Below, piece after piece: positions 5,888-14,673 of a stretch of 21,265 nucleotides of DNA. The notes under the pieces are model-generated. The model was not told the origin of the DNA and did not search any database. It saw only the letters and a list, made by a program, of their open reading frames with translations. This DNA is from Acidobacteriaceae bacterium (GTDB lineage Bacteria > Acidobacteriota > Terriglobia > Terriglobales > Acidobacteriaceae), in the NCBI GenBank assembly GCA_027364815.1, contig DAHXOQ010000020.1:1-21265 (forward strand). Direction: 5' to 3'. Made by a program: the position numbers and the translations under genes. The first letter of the stretch is position 1; every line of letters begins with the position of its first letter.

Positions 5888-7888
5888 ATGACATCTTTCT
5901 ATCGCGCTACAGTTGCTGAATTCCTTGCAGAATCACGCGAAGTTGTTCTCTCGAGATTGAATTTAGCTCACGCAAATCGCGGTTATAATACGCTCTTCTC
6001 GGATCAAACCTTGACGTGGGAACGGGATCTCGATTCTCTACAAAATGCGCTTACACGATGCGTTGATAATTCGAATAGTGCCGCGAAGTGGGGACTATTG
6101 TTAGAGTTTTCCATTCCCTGCAAAGAGCTCAGAATCGATGCAATCATATTAATCAAAGAGACTATAGTTGTTTTAGAAGCAAAAGCAACTCATGCTTCCT
6201 CGCAAGCAAAAAAACAAATTGAAGAATATGCGCTTCTCCTTCACTACTTTCATAAGAGTTCTGATCAACAACAAATTGTCCCAATTCTTGTTAGTTCAGA
6301 ATTTGGGAATTTCAATAAGGATGTACTCAATCAATATGAGATGTTTCCACAATTAGCTAGATTTTGGATAAAGCCAATTCAAAGACTCGAATGGACTCAA
6401 CTATCTGACGCATTGTTATTCGTTGAAAGCGCATCAGCTCGACAGATTGATCTTGTTACTTGGGATCAAAGCCCTTACTTCCCAGTCCCAAGCATTATTG
6501 AAGCAGCCCTAGCTCTAAATTCAGGACTCTCTATCCGCGAGATTGCCCATTCTGAGGCTTCAGAACATGAAATTGAAAGTGTACGAAATCTTGTTCAAGA
6601 AGTTGTAGATCGAGCACGAAGAGAGAATCAACACGCAATTTGTTTCATCACCGGTGTCCCCGGTTCAGGCAAGACTCTTGTTGGTTTAAGTATTGCGCAC
6701 TCTAAAGCCAATAAGAACGATGCAATTCATTTCATGAGTGGCAATGGTCCACTCGTTAAAGTATTGCAATATTTATTTACGCAAGAAGGCATGAGGAAGG
6801 GTGTCTACGCTACACAAGCAAAGATCGAAGCGAAAACTCTGATCGAGAATGTACATTTTTTTGCACGCTACCACACTGAAGACAATTTGGGTGCGCCCGC
6901 AAACCATGCCATCATCTTCGATGAAGCACAACGCGCTTGGAATCGCGAACAACACATGAGTAAATTCAAGCGTGATTATTCAGAACCGGAGATGTTGTTG
7001 AGAATCATGGAGCGCCATGAAGATTGGGCAGTTGTAATCGCGCTGGTTGGAGGTGGGCAGGAGATTTTCAAAGGTGAAGCAGGTCTTGAAGAATGGGGAC
7101 GTGCTTTGGTTGGAAGCAAGAAGCATTGGACTATTTACGCTTCAGATGAAGTAAAAGAAGGTGGCGCTTCGACAGCAGGACATCGGCTTTTTGCAGAACC
7201 GAATCACCAACAGGAAATCCAAACAAACTCCGGCTTTCACCTTCGCACTTCAAACCGTAGTTTACGTGCGGATCAACTAGCTAAATGGGTCAATTTTTTG
7301 CTGGAAGGCAAAGCTGAAGCAGCGGCAGCGCTCAATGTCACATACAAATTTCCTATCTTCCTCACACGCAATCTCGATCAGACACGTCGCAAATTGCGCG
7401 AGCAAGGAATCGGTATGAATCGATATGGACTGATTGGATCGTCTGGTGCCGATAGATTACGTGCAGAAGGTTTGGAGACAAATTCGTCGTTTCACGCGGA
7501 TTACAAATGGGAACACTGGTATTTGGCTCCATCAACTGACATACGTTCCAGCTTTCAATGCGAAGTCCTTGCCACTGAATTTGAAATTCAAGGTTTGGAA
7601 CTTGATTGGATCGGGCTGTGTTGGGGCGGAGATTTCATCTGGGATAAAAAGCATGGTTGGTTATTGAGGAAGTTGCGCCACTCGAAAAATGAGAGCAAAT
7701 GGAGTGAAATTAAAAATAACGAAATGCGGAACTATCGCTTAAACGCTTATCGCGTACTACTAACTCGCTCTCGCCAGGGGATGGTTATATTTGTCCCGCG
7801 TGGGAATGGAGAAGACAAAACTACAAACCCCAATGAATTTGATTCAACCGTAGAATACTTAATTGAATGTGGAGTTATACCAATTTAA
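5888..7888 (+). CDS. PD-(D/E)xK nuclease-helicase, Schlafen group 3/DUF2075 family
   Basis: A 666-residue putative nucleic-acid-processing protein. The N-terminus has a restriction-endonuclease-like core: E73, D84 (RIDAIIL) and ExK at E97-A98-K99 (VVLEAKA). The ATPase part follows: Walker A GVPGSGKT at 256-263, Walker B IIFDEAQ at 342-348, LVGGGQEI (387-394) as a motif III, EFEIQGLELD (564-573), and YRVLLTRSRQGMVIFVP (621-637) as motif VI of superfamily 1. This matches the DUF2075 (PF09848) helicase domain shared with Schlafen proteins. The ATG at 5888 has AGGTG 7 nt upstream; an in-frame TTG at 5846 would add 14 unlikely residues. Codon use is visibly AT-richer (GAA, AAT, TTA, CAA) than in its neighbours, which suggests transfer. 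It stands alone, next to REP-like repeats. Homologous helicase-nucleases occur in phage-defence contexts; defence is inference, and no partner gene is present. Confidence 0.82.
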   Translation: MTSFYRATVAEFLAESREVVLSRLNLAHANRGYNTLFSDQTLTWERDLDSLQNALTRCVDNSNSAAKWGLLLEFSIPCKELRIDAIILIKETIVVLEAKATHASSQAKKQIEEYALLLHYFHKSSDQQQIVPILVSSEFGNFNKDVLNQYEMFPQLARFWIKPIQRLEWTQLSDALLFVESASARQIDLVTWDQSPYFPVPSIIEAALALNSGLSIREIAHSEASEHEIESVRNLVQEVVDRARRENQHAICFITGVPGSGKTLVGLSIAHSKANKNDAIHFMSGNGPLVKVLQYLFTQEGMRKGVYATQAKIEAKTLIENVHFFARYHTEDNLGAPANHAIIFDEAQRAWNREQHMSKFKRDYSEPEMLLRIMERHEDWAVVIALVGGGQEIFKGEAGLEEWGRALVGSKKHWTIYASDEVKEGGASTAGHRLFAEPNHQQEIQTNSGFHLRTSNRSLRADQLAKWVNFLLEGKAEAAAALNVTYKFPIFLTRNLDQTRRKLREQGIGMNRYGLIGSSGADRLRAEGLETNSSFHADYKWEHWYLAPSTDIRSSFQCEVLATEFEIQGLELDWIGLCWGGDFIWDKKHGWLLRKLRHSKNESKWSEIKNNEMRNYRLNAYRVLLTRSRQGMVIFVPRGNGEDKTTNPNEFDSTVEYLIECGVIPI

Positions 7889-8033
7889 TGATCCTTTCTC
7901 TCAGAAGCGAGAAATGGTTCACCCGGCATCAGCACTTGCACAAAATTAGCCATAAATCCTGCACAATGGAATCAGGCACCACTCTTGCCGGGACCGGTGT
8001 TTCAGGGTGCATTTGGCTGCTCAGAAGGTGGCA

Positions 8034-8052
8034 CCCCCCTCCCCCCTCCCCC
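8034..8052 (+). repeat. C-rich tract C6-T-C6-T-C5
   Basis: The plus strand reads CCCCCCTCCCCCCTCCCCC, giving three G-runs of 5-6 on the minus strand. Three runs of this length, with more short G-runs nearby, could support G-quadruplex or triplex-like structures. It may also be the hallmark of a dispersed intergenic repeat. Confidence 0.7.
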
Positions 8053-8189
8053 ACTTTTTGACTCTCTAGACCTTCCGTAAATTTCGATAAGCCCTTATAA
8101 ATAAGCGAGATGTGAAATCGATAGAGTCAAAATTGCCACTAAAATCACCCCAAAAATCACTCAAAAATCAATCTTTCGGGGCCAGTTTT

Positions 8190-8224
8190 CCTCCGAAATC
8201 GCTAATTTTTGCCGCTTTCGGAGG
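8190..8224. repeat. 9-bp perfect inverted repeat with 17-nt spacer
   Basis: CCTCCGAAA (8190-8198) and TTTCGGAGG (8216-8224) are exact reverse complements. There is no T-run after either arm in the order expected of a terminator. Together with the C-tract it marks a structured intergenic block. Confidence 0.5.
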
Positions 8225-8482
8225 GTATTCTTGACGCATTTTCCCTTGAAATGCTTGGTTGATTCTCCGCAAATTTTGAGGCTGGCTGATGCTTTTCGAT
8301 TTGTAGGGAATGAGAAAAATGTCGGTAAACTTTTCTTCTAAATTTTCAGTCAACCAAGTCAGATAGGCAAATTCTGACCTTCAGTCGCTCTTTAGTTATT
8401 TAAACTCTTCCTCAATTCTGAACGACCGCTTGAGGAGACGGTCCGAGCTCTTACGCGAGCTTAAGTTGAATTGGAAATTAAG

Positions 8483-10171
8483 ATGCATTTGAGTTGTCGG
8501 TGCATGCATTTGCATTGCAGGCGAGTGCTTCTTCTTTTTATTCTTTGCTGCTCTTTGCCGGCGACGGCGCAAAGCGGATTAGCGAATGCTGATCCGAATT
8601 TGACTTGCGCGAATTGTCATAAAGAAATCTACGACCACTACAAAACCACTCCGATGGCGAATGCAAGCGGGCCGGCGACAGAAGGGCTGATTCCGGGCGA
8701 CTTCACGCATCAGGCTTCAGGCGTTCACTATCGCGTGTATCAGGAAGTGGATCAGGCGACAAAGCAGACGGATGTTTGGCTGGAGTATTCGCGGGAGAAT
8801 GCGGGGCCGAATCGTGAGCTGAATGGGCGCGTGAAGCTCGATTACTTTATTGGGTCGGGAAGACGAGGACGGACTTATTTATTCAATAAGGATGGGTATT
8901 GGTTTGAAGCGCCGATTAATTGGTATGGGAAGAAGCAGCTTTGGGATATGGCGCCGAATTATTTGACGGCGACGCAGATGCCGATGACGCTGGCGGTTGA
9001 TCCCGGGTGCTTGCATTGCCATACGACAAATGCGGCGCACTCGCTTGACGATGCGAGGAATCATTATGCGGGTGTGCCGTTTGCGGAAAATGGAATTGCG
9101 TGCACGGCTTGCCATGGAGATGCGAAGGCGCATGTGGATTCAGGCGGGAAGACGAAGCTGGTAGATATTGATGCGATGGAAGCGGTGAGGAGAGATTCGG
9201 TTTGCTTGAGCTGCCATCTGGAAGGGCAGACGGCGGTGGTGAAGGCGGGGAAAGAGTTGGTGGATTTCAAGCCGGGAGATGATCTCTTTGATTACGCGCT
9301 GTACTTTGTGAGGAGCAGCGTGGCTGGATCGGGTGGACGCGCGACGAGTCAGTGGGAAGCGTTGCTGAAGAGCGAGTGCAAGCGCAAGTCAGGAGATAAG
9401 CTGACCTGCACGACGTGCCATGATCCGCACTCGACGCCGAAGCCGGAAGAGAAGGTGGAGTTCTTCCGCGGGAAGTGTTTGCAGTGTCATGCGGAGATGG
9501 CGAAGACGCATCATGCGGAGAATTTGGATTGCGCGGGATGCCATATGGCGCGGGCGACTTCGACGGATATTGCGCATGAGCAGGTAACGGATCACTACAT
9601 TGTGAAGAGGCCGGCGACGGGACCGGTGACGCAAAAGTTAGGAGCGGAGCTGACAGCAGTGGGTGGTTTTGCGGCGAGCGATAGAGATTTGGGAATTGCG
9701 TATGCGCAGATGTCGCGGCCGGGTGATAGCGAGAGTCCGATGCGTGCGGCGATTTTGCTGAAGAAGGCTGAGGATGAGACACATGGCGCGGTTGGCGATC
9801 TCGAGTTGCATGACCAGCTGGGGTTTTTGTACCAGGCAAACGGCGATGCGATGAATGCAGCGACGGAGTACAAGATGGCGCTGAGTGCAAATCCGTATGA
9901 TGCGCTGGCGGCGGGGAATCTTGCTTACATTGAAGCGCATGAAAAACATTTGCCCGAGGCGATCAAATTGTGGAGTGAGGTGGTGGCGCATCACCCTTCG
10001 AAAACGAAGGCGGCGATGAATCTGGCGATAGTGGAATGCCAGGTGGGGAAGCGAGCGGAGGTGCTGGGGACGCTGACCCGGCTACTCAGTACCGATCCTG
10101 ACAACAGCTGGGCACGGGGATTTGAAGCGCAGATAGTCAGAGACGGGCAGAGGTGTGCCGGGCACGAATAA
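8483..10171 (+). CDS. Heptaheme cytochrome c with C-terminal TPR domain
   Basis: An exported electron-transfer protein of 562 residues. A hydrophobic signal sequence (VLLLFILCCSLPATAQ, about 15-30) precedes seven CxxCH heme sites: CANCH 42, CLHCH 176, CTACH 207, CLSCH 241, CTTCH 309, CLQCH 332 and CAGCH 350. The wide 42-176 gap holds a conserved-looking globular part (YFIGSGRRGRTYLF...FEAPINWY), and the later CxxCH spacing resembles cytochrome c554/NapC-like multiheme modules. From about 400 onward it is helical, with TPR motifs such as LGFLYQANGDAMNAATEYKM and NLAYIEAHEKHLPEAIKLW. Start choice: ATG 8483 has TTGGAA 6-7 nt upstream and keeps a signal peptide; TTG 8471 and ATG 8504 are alternatives. 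It would need the cytochrome c maturation machinery in the periplasm. Its redox partner is not visible; no reductase genes adjoin. Confidence 0.88.
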   Translation: MHLSCRCMHLHCRRVLLLFILCCSLPATAQSGLANADPNLTCANCHKEIYDHYKTTPMANASGPATEGLIPGDFTHQASGVHYRVYQEVDQATKQTDVWLEYSRENAGPNRELNGRVKLDYFIGSGRRGRTYLFNKDGYWFEAPINWYGKKQLWDMAPNYLTATQMPMTLAVDPGCLHCHTTNAAHSLDDARNHYAGVPFAENGIACTACHGDAKAHVDSGGKTKLVDIDAMEAVRRDSVCLSCHLEGQTAVVKAGKELVDFKPGDDLFDYALYFVRSSVAGSGGRATSQWEALLKSECKRKSGDKLTCTTCHDPHSTPKPEEKVEFFRGKCLQCHAEMAKTHHAENLDCAGCHMARATSTDIAHEQVTDHYIVKRPATGPVTQKLGAELTAVGGFAASDRDLGIAYAQMSRPGDSESPMRAAILLKKAEDETHGAVGDLELHDQLGFLYQANGDAMNAATEYKMALSANPYDALAAGNLAYIEAHEKHLPEAIKLWSEVVAHHPSKTKAAMNLAIVECQVGKRAEVLGTLTRLLSTDPDNSWARGFEAQIVRDGQRCAGHE

Positions 10172-10978
10172 AATCCGCAATTTATTGAATGGAATAGTAG
10201 AGGGTAGGGTTTGAATGTCATATCTCTATGGAAAAGGGGTGTGAAATTCTGTCTAGTTAGCCCCCTCCGTAGATTGGAATAAGGGGAAATGGAGTGTCTA
10301 TAAGTTGAAATCGGGTGAGGAATAGGCGGCGTGAAAAGGAAGTTATAAATACTTTATATTTCAATAAGATAATGGAGTGCACAAGGGTACATAGGTACTG
10401 ATGAAGAGAGAGGGACAGTTAAAAGACAAAGGATACTAATAACCACATTAAAATTTACAAGTAGTATATACATTAATAAATTAATTGTTCATACATATAG
10501 CTGATAATTGTTTAGGTAAGCGAGAATGGAAATTTGAATTAGCTGCAATTTGTGACGAGTGGTGAGCGTATCGGGTGGAATTGGTCAAAATCGATAATGT
10601 CTGTATAGTGAAGAAAATAGGGATAGTTACTAGCAAATAATCAATCAAATGGATGAGAGCGAATTTGAATCGAAGGCTAGTTTTGAGAGTATTTTCTTTT
10701 GATATAACGTATCTGCACATAATTCCTAAATTTTATGTAAATATTCGTTGACAGTTGCTCTGAAATCTCTATATATTGGTCGGGGTTCCGAGAAACAACT
10801 TTTTTTGCTCTATGTGTGTACGTGTATTTGGAGCAAGTTTTTTCGGGGGTTCAGGCAAAGCTGTCATCGTGGCAGCCAAGCTTCAATTTATGGCCGTACT
10901 CATGGGCATGATCCTTGCAGACGGACAACACATCATCCAGTTAAGAGACTAGCTGAAAATTGAATTTCAGGAGACCGC
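10172..10978. other. AT-rich intergenic region and leader of the TonB receptor gene
   Basis: There is no gene or RNA gene I can support over 800 bp. The DNA is far more AT-rich than flanking genes between about 10330 and 10790. The 79-codon minus-strand frame (10481-10720) is low-complexity and without support. The right part holds a promoter (10748-10777), about 200 nt of leader, and an AGGAG ribosome binding site at 10969-10973. The leader contains T6, G5 and CAAGC-type motifs but no riboswitch I recognise. Confidence 0.6.
10748..10777 (+). promoter_or_regulatory. Sigma70-type promoter upstream of the TonB receptor gene
   Basis: TTGACA at 10748-10753 is a perfect -35 box. It is followed by TATATA (16-nt spacer, 10770-10775) or TATATT (18-nt spacer, 10772-10777). 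Start of transcription would be near 10783, leaving a leader of about 195 nt before the ATG at 10979. Confidence 0.6.
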
Positions 10979-13900
10979 ATGATCAAGAATCTACGCACCG
11001 CATTTGCAGTGGCCATAGTAGCCTTTGCAAGCCTGCTTCTTGTTGTTTCGTCCAGTGCGCAATCGGCCATTTACGGCACGATTGTAGGTACTGTGACGGA
11101 TTCAACCGGGGCCGCAGTTCCGGGAGCGACAGTGACAGTGACCGACGTTGCCAAGGGCACCGTCACCTCTGTCAAGACGAACGCTGCCGGCGACTATCAA
11201 GTACCCTACCTAGTCCCTGACGTATACAACGTCAAGGTCAGTTTTTCCGGCTTTAAGACCTATGAAGCATCCGGCATGCAAGTTCTTGCCGATACGGCAC
11301 CGCGCCTCAACGTGAAACTTGAGATTGGCGTACAGTCCACAACGGTACAAGTGAATGCCGAGACGCAGCCATTGCTGAAGACAGAAACATCAGATGTTTC
11401 GACAGTTTTTGATGATCAGCAGGTAGCGACGTTGCCGATTGGCGATCAAAACTTTGCCAACCTCCAGTTGCTTCTTCCAGGCGCGCAGCTTCTTGGATGG
11501 TCACACGCAGCTGATGAAAACCCACAAAATTCGCGTCAGATTCAGATCGACGGACAGGCGTTCGGCGGCGTTGCGTACGAATTGGACGGCGCGGACAACG
11601 AAGATCCAATTTTGGGCATTATCGTTGTGAACCCGGCCATTGACGCTCTTACACAGACAACGATTACGTCACAGAATTACAACGCTGAGCAGGGCAAGGC
11701 AGTTTCAGCAGCAATGTCGGCGCAGACGAAGTCAGGCACCAACAAATTTCATGGCAGCGTGTATGACTTCCGTACGGGCAATGCGAACCTGGCCAAAGAG
11801 CCATTCAGCATGGGTCCAACTTCAAAGTATCCCGCAGGTTTGAAGAACCGCATGGGTGCATCAATTGGTGGCCCGGTATTGAAGGATCGCTTCTTCTTCT
11901 TCTTCAACTATGAAGGTCAGCGTTCCAAGGTTGGAACATCGGCTTCCGATACTCTTCCTACATCACTACTTACCGAAACCGCATTGGGCAACAAAATTGG
12001 CCCAAGCGGAATCGCAGGTGCTGATTTCAGTGAGTATGCAAATTACATCAGTGCAGGTGGCGGCATTATCTATGACAACATCACCACACCTGGAACACCG
12101 ACGCCGTATGCTCACAACGTGATTCCCGCTGCGCAACTGGCATTGCCTGACTCAGCACCGGCGCTGGCTCTATTGAAGTACCTTGAGCCTTTCACTACCG
12201 GTATTGTTCCTACTGATGTGTCTGGTTTGTACAACAACTCACACGGTGTCGGAACGGGTCTTTTCAATAGCGACCAGTACACAGCCCGCGTGGATTACAC
12301 AGTCAATGAAAAGGCACATGCGTTTGTACGCTGGGCCCGCTTCACAGACGTGCTCTCAGGTGGTGTGCTTTACGGCGCCGCGGGTGGACCTGGATTCGGA
12401 ATCGGCGGCTACGGCGGCAACTCGACAGGTGCGAACAGCAGCACGGTTGCTGGTATGGATATCGCTATCAGCCCCAAATTGCTGACCGACTTCCGTCTTG
12501 GTTACCTGCGTTACAACATCATTGATACAAAGCATGACCAGAATACAAACTTTGCAACGACGCTTGGCATTCCGGGCATCAACCTTGGAGCTCCAGGCTC
12601 AATCACTGCAGGTTCACCAGGCTTCTTTATTGGGAATGTGGTTTCAAATACCACACAACCTCTGTATGGAGATGGTCTGAACGTGAACCGTTGCAATTGC
12701 CCGTTGATTGAGAAGGAAGATCAGTTCCAGATCATCAACAACTGGACGCGCCTGGCCGGCAATCATGCTTTTAAGGCTGGTATCGATTTGCGTTATGGCC
12801 GCAACCTGCGCGTACCTTCGGATAACGATCGTGCCGGTCTTCTGAACTTCAGCGGAGCCCCGACGTCAGATCCTACGTTAACTGATCCAGGTGGGCAGGG
12901 TTTTGCAACCTTCCTTCTTGGTAAGGTGACCAGCTTCAACCGTTACGTCTCGGTTTCCACGAATGCAAAGGAATTCCAGAAGCGTGACTTCTTCTATGCT
13001 CAGGATACGTGGCACGTCAACCACAAGTTGACGTTGAACTATGGTATCCGCTGGGAGCTTTACTTCCCAGAGAGTGTGAATGGCCCGGGCAACGGTTCGT
13101 TGTTGAACTTAAACACTGGCTACTTGCAAGTGGCCGGCATCGGTGGCATTCCTTCGAACATGGGATGGGGAATTACAGCCAGCAAGCAGTATGAGCCTCG
13201 TGTTGGTATCAGCTACCAGCTCGATTCCAAGACAGTTATTCGTGGCGGTTATGGACGCAGCTTTGATATGGGCGTTTTCGGCTCAATCTTTGGTCACACT
13301 GCAACGCAGAACCTGCCTGTTCTGGCTAACCAGAGCATCTCAAACAATGGCGGCGTAACGTATGGATTTGGCCTTTCAGCAGGTCCAGTCGCAAATGTGA
13401 TGCCGGTGGTTCCTGCAAATGGTCTTCTGCCGAACCCTGGATATAATGTTAATTCCAAGTCACGTCAGAACCCGCTCACCTTCCCGACACTTGATGCTTG
13501 GAACGTAAGCATCCAGCGTCAGATTTCACCTTCGTTGACGGTCACGGTTGCCTACATCGGCAACAAGGGTACGCACACACTTGGCGACGGTGACAGCAAC
13601 AGCACCAACCCGAACGAAGCCGCGATCAACCTGCCGGCAGCATACAGCGTTACCGGCAACTCGATCTCGTACGTTCCAGGAATGAACACGAACTTGCTGC
13701 AGCGTTACTACGGCGGCAAGCTGGCAGCTTGTTCTGATCCAGCTTATACTCAGCCCACAATTTCTGGAGCAACAATCTCGACGGCCGGAATGTGCGGATG
13801 GACACAGGGTATTCAGTTCGACGGCGACAACCAGAACAGCAACTACAATGCAGGTCGCGTTACCTTGGACAAGAAGATGACCAAGGGTCTCTCCTTTTCA

Positions 13901-14569
13901 GTCAACTACAACTGGGCGAGCGCCTTCAGTGAAGCTTCTGGATTCTGGACCTGGTCCAAGCGCATCACCTACGGTCACGATACCAACGTGCGTAAACATC
14001 AGTTGAATGGCTACGGCAGCTATGATCTTCCTTTCGGCAAGGGTAAGCAGTTTGCTACCAATGCAACGAAGGCAGAAGAGCTGGCTATTGGTGGCTTCCA
14101 ACTTGCTGGTACGTTCAACTGGTCAAGCGGTCTTCCGTTCAGTCTGACCTACAACACATGTTCGAACGATATCCCGGGTAGCGCACCTTGCTACGCGAAC
14201 GTGGTTCCTGGTGGCAAGCTTCCAACAAGCCTCTCAGGTTGGAATGTTGGTAACCAGAATCGCACCTACTACCAAGCGCAAACTATTGGCGGCGGAATCT
14301 TCACTGATCCAGGTCTTGACAACGTCGGCAACGTGGAGAGGAACTCGTATTGGGGCCCCTCGTTCTTCAACTCTGATTTGGCGATCGTGAAGGCATTCCC
14401 TGTCTGGGAAGCTGTCAACATCAAGTTCCGTATGGATGCTTACAACGCCTTTAACCACATCAACCCGGGCAATCCTGGCGGTAACATTCAGAACGCCGGT
14501 ACGATCGGTGGAGAAGCTCCTGGACCTGGCCCGCGCCAGCTTGAGTTCTCACTGCACGTAGCGTTCTAA
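10979..14569 (+). CDS. TonB-dependent receptor, Oar-like, with carboxypeptidase-regulatory-like domain
   Basis: An outer-membrane active transporter of 1196 residues, energised by TonB/ExbBD; the substrate is probably an oligosaccharide or other bulky nutrient but is not predictable. Signal peptide about 1-28 (VAIVAFASLLLVVSSSAQ). Residues about 33-115 form the carboxypeptidase-regulatory/Cna-B-like beta sandwich (GTIVGTVTDSTGAAVPGATVTV, then AAGDYQVPYLVPDVYNVKVS). A plug domain follows (LPIGDQNFANLQLLLPGA; FGGVAYELDGADNEDPI), then a long barrel with repeated aromatic strands such as FFFFFNYEGQRS and HVNHKLTLNYGIRWELYFP. The C-terminal EFSLHVAF ends in the Phe required for Bam insertion. AGGAG sits 5 nt before the ATG. 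Codon use differs from the adjacent genes (more AAC, GGC/GGT, CGT/CGC), consistent with high expression. This paralogue type is expanded in Acidobacteriota. Confidence 0.93.
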   Translation: MIKNLRTAFAVAIVAFASLLLVVSSSAQSAIYGTIVGTVTDSTGAAVPGATVTVTDVAKGTVTSVKTNAAGDYQVPYLVPDVYNVKVSFSGFKTYEASGMQVLADTAPRLNVKLEIGVQSTTVQVNAETQPLLKTETSDVSTVFDDQQVATLPIGDQNFANLQLLLPGAQLLGWSHAADENPQNSRQIQIDGQAFGGVAYELDGADNEDPILGIIVVNPAIDALTQTTITSQNYNAEQGKAVSAAMSAQTKSGTNKFHGSVYDFRTGNANLAKEPFSMGPTSKYPAGLKNRMGASIGGPVLKDRFFFFFNYEGQRSKVGTSASDTLPTSLLTETALGNKIGPSGIAGADFSEYANYISAGGGIIYDNITTPGTPTPYAHNVIPAAQLALPDSAPALALLKYLEPFTTGIVPTDVSGLYNNSHGVGTGLFNSDQYTARVDYTVNEKAHAFVRWARFTDVLSGGVLYGAAGGPGFGIGGYGGNSTGANSSTVAGMDIAISPKLLTDFRLGYLRYNIIDTKHDQNTNFATTLGIPGINLGAPGSITAGSPGFFIGNVVSNTTQPLYGDGLNVNRCNCPLIEKEDQFQIINNWTRLAGNHAFKAGIDLRYGRNLRVPSDNDRAGLLNFSGAPTSDPTLTDPGGQGFATFLLGKVTSFNRYVSVSTNAKEFQKRDFFYAQDTWHVNHKLTLNYGIRWELYFPESVNGPGNGSLLNLNTGYLQVAGIGGIPSNMGWGITASKQYEPRVGISYQLDSKTVIRGGYGRSFDMGVFGSIFGHTATQNLPVLANQSISNNGGVTYGFGLSAGPVANVMPVVPANGLLPNPGYNVNSKSRQNPLTFPTLDAWNVSIQRQISPSLTVTVAYIGNKGTHTLGDGDSNSTNPNEAAINLPAAYSVTGNSISYVPGMNTNLLQRYYGGKLAACSDPAYTQPTISGATISTAGMCGWTQGIQFDGDNQNSNYNAGRVTLDKKMTKGLSFSVNYNWASAFSEASGFWTWSKRITYGHDTNVRKHQLNGYGSYDLPFGKGKQFATNATKAEELAIGGFQLAGTFNWSSGLPFSLTYNTCSNDIPGSAPCYANVVPGGKLPTSLSGWNVGNQNRTYYQAQTIGGGIFTDPGLDNVGNVERNSYWGPSFFNSDLAIVKAFPVWEAVNIKFRMDAYNAFNHINPGNPGGNIQNAGTIGGEAPGPGPRQLEFSLHVAF

Positions 14570-14598
14570 GCGAGCAGCCAGAGTATTCAACTTAACCC

Positions 14599-14631
14599 GA
14601 AAGAGGGGAGCTACGGCTCCCCTCTTTCTTT
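14599..14631 (+). terminator. Rho-independent terminator after the TonB receptor gene
   Basis: GAAAGAGGGGAGC (14599-14611) and GCTCCCCTCTTTC (14616-14628) are a perfect 13-bp stem with a TACG tetraloop (UACG-type, unusually stable), followed by TTT. It lies 30 bp after the receptor stop codon and 45 bp before the next gene. Confidence 0.93.
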
Positions 14632-14673
14632 GCGCTTGAATGTGGAAGAAGTAAACTGAATAGGGTTGAAACC

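Larger units (their letters stand above)
7889..8482. other. Non-coding region after the nuclease-helicase gene
   Basis: No gene is supported. The stretch carries a C-rich tract (8034-8052), a 9-bp inverted repeat (8190-8224) and AT-rich DNA with repeated AAAATCAC/AAAATCA words near 8140-8170. The 61-codon minus-strand frame (8168-8353) overlaps the inverted repeat and has no family resemblance. The last part must hold the cytochrome gene promoter; no clear -35/-10 was identified. A weak AGCTC/GAGCT dyad lies around 8445-8460. Confidence 0.55.

Noticed and set aside
8168..8353. 61-codon minus-strand frame
   Set aside because: It overlaps an inverted repeat, is charged and low in complexity, and has no homologue I recognise.
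9267..9890. 207-codon minus-strand frame in the cytochrome gene
   Set aside because: It is an antisense shadow; the Ser/Pro/His-rich product is the reverse of the real coding sequence with its heme motifs.
10481..10720. 79-codon minus-strand frame in the AT-rich region
   Set aside because: It has no ribosome binding site, and the Leu/Ile-rich composition simply reflects AT-rich DNA.
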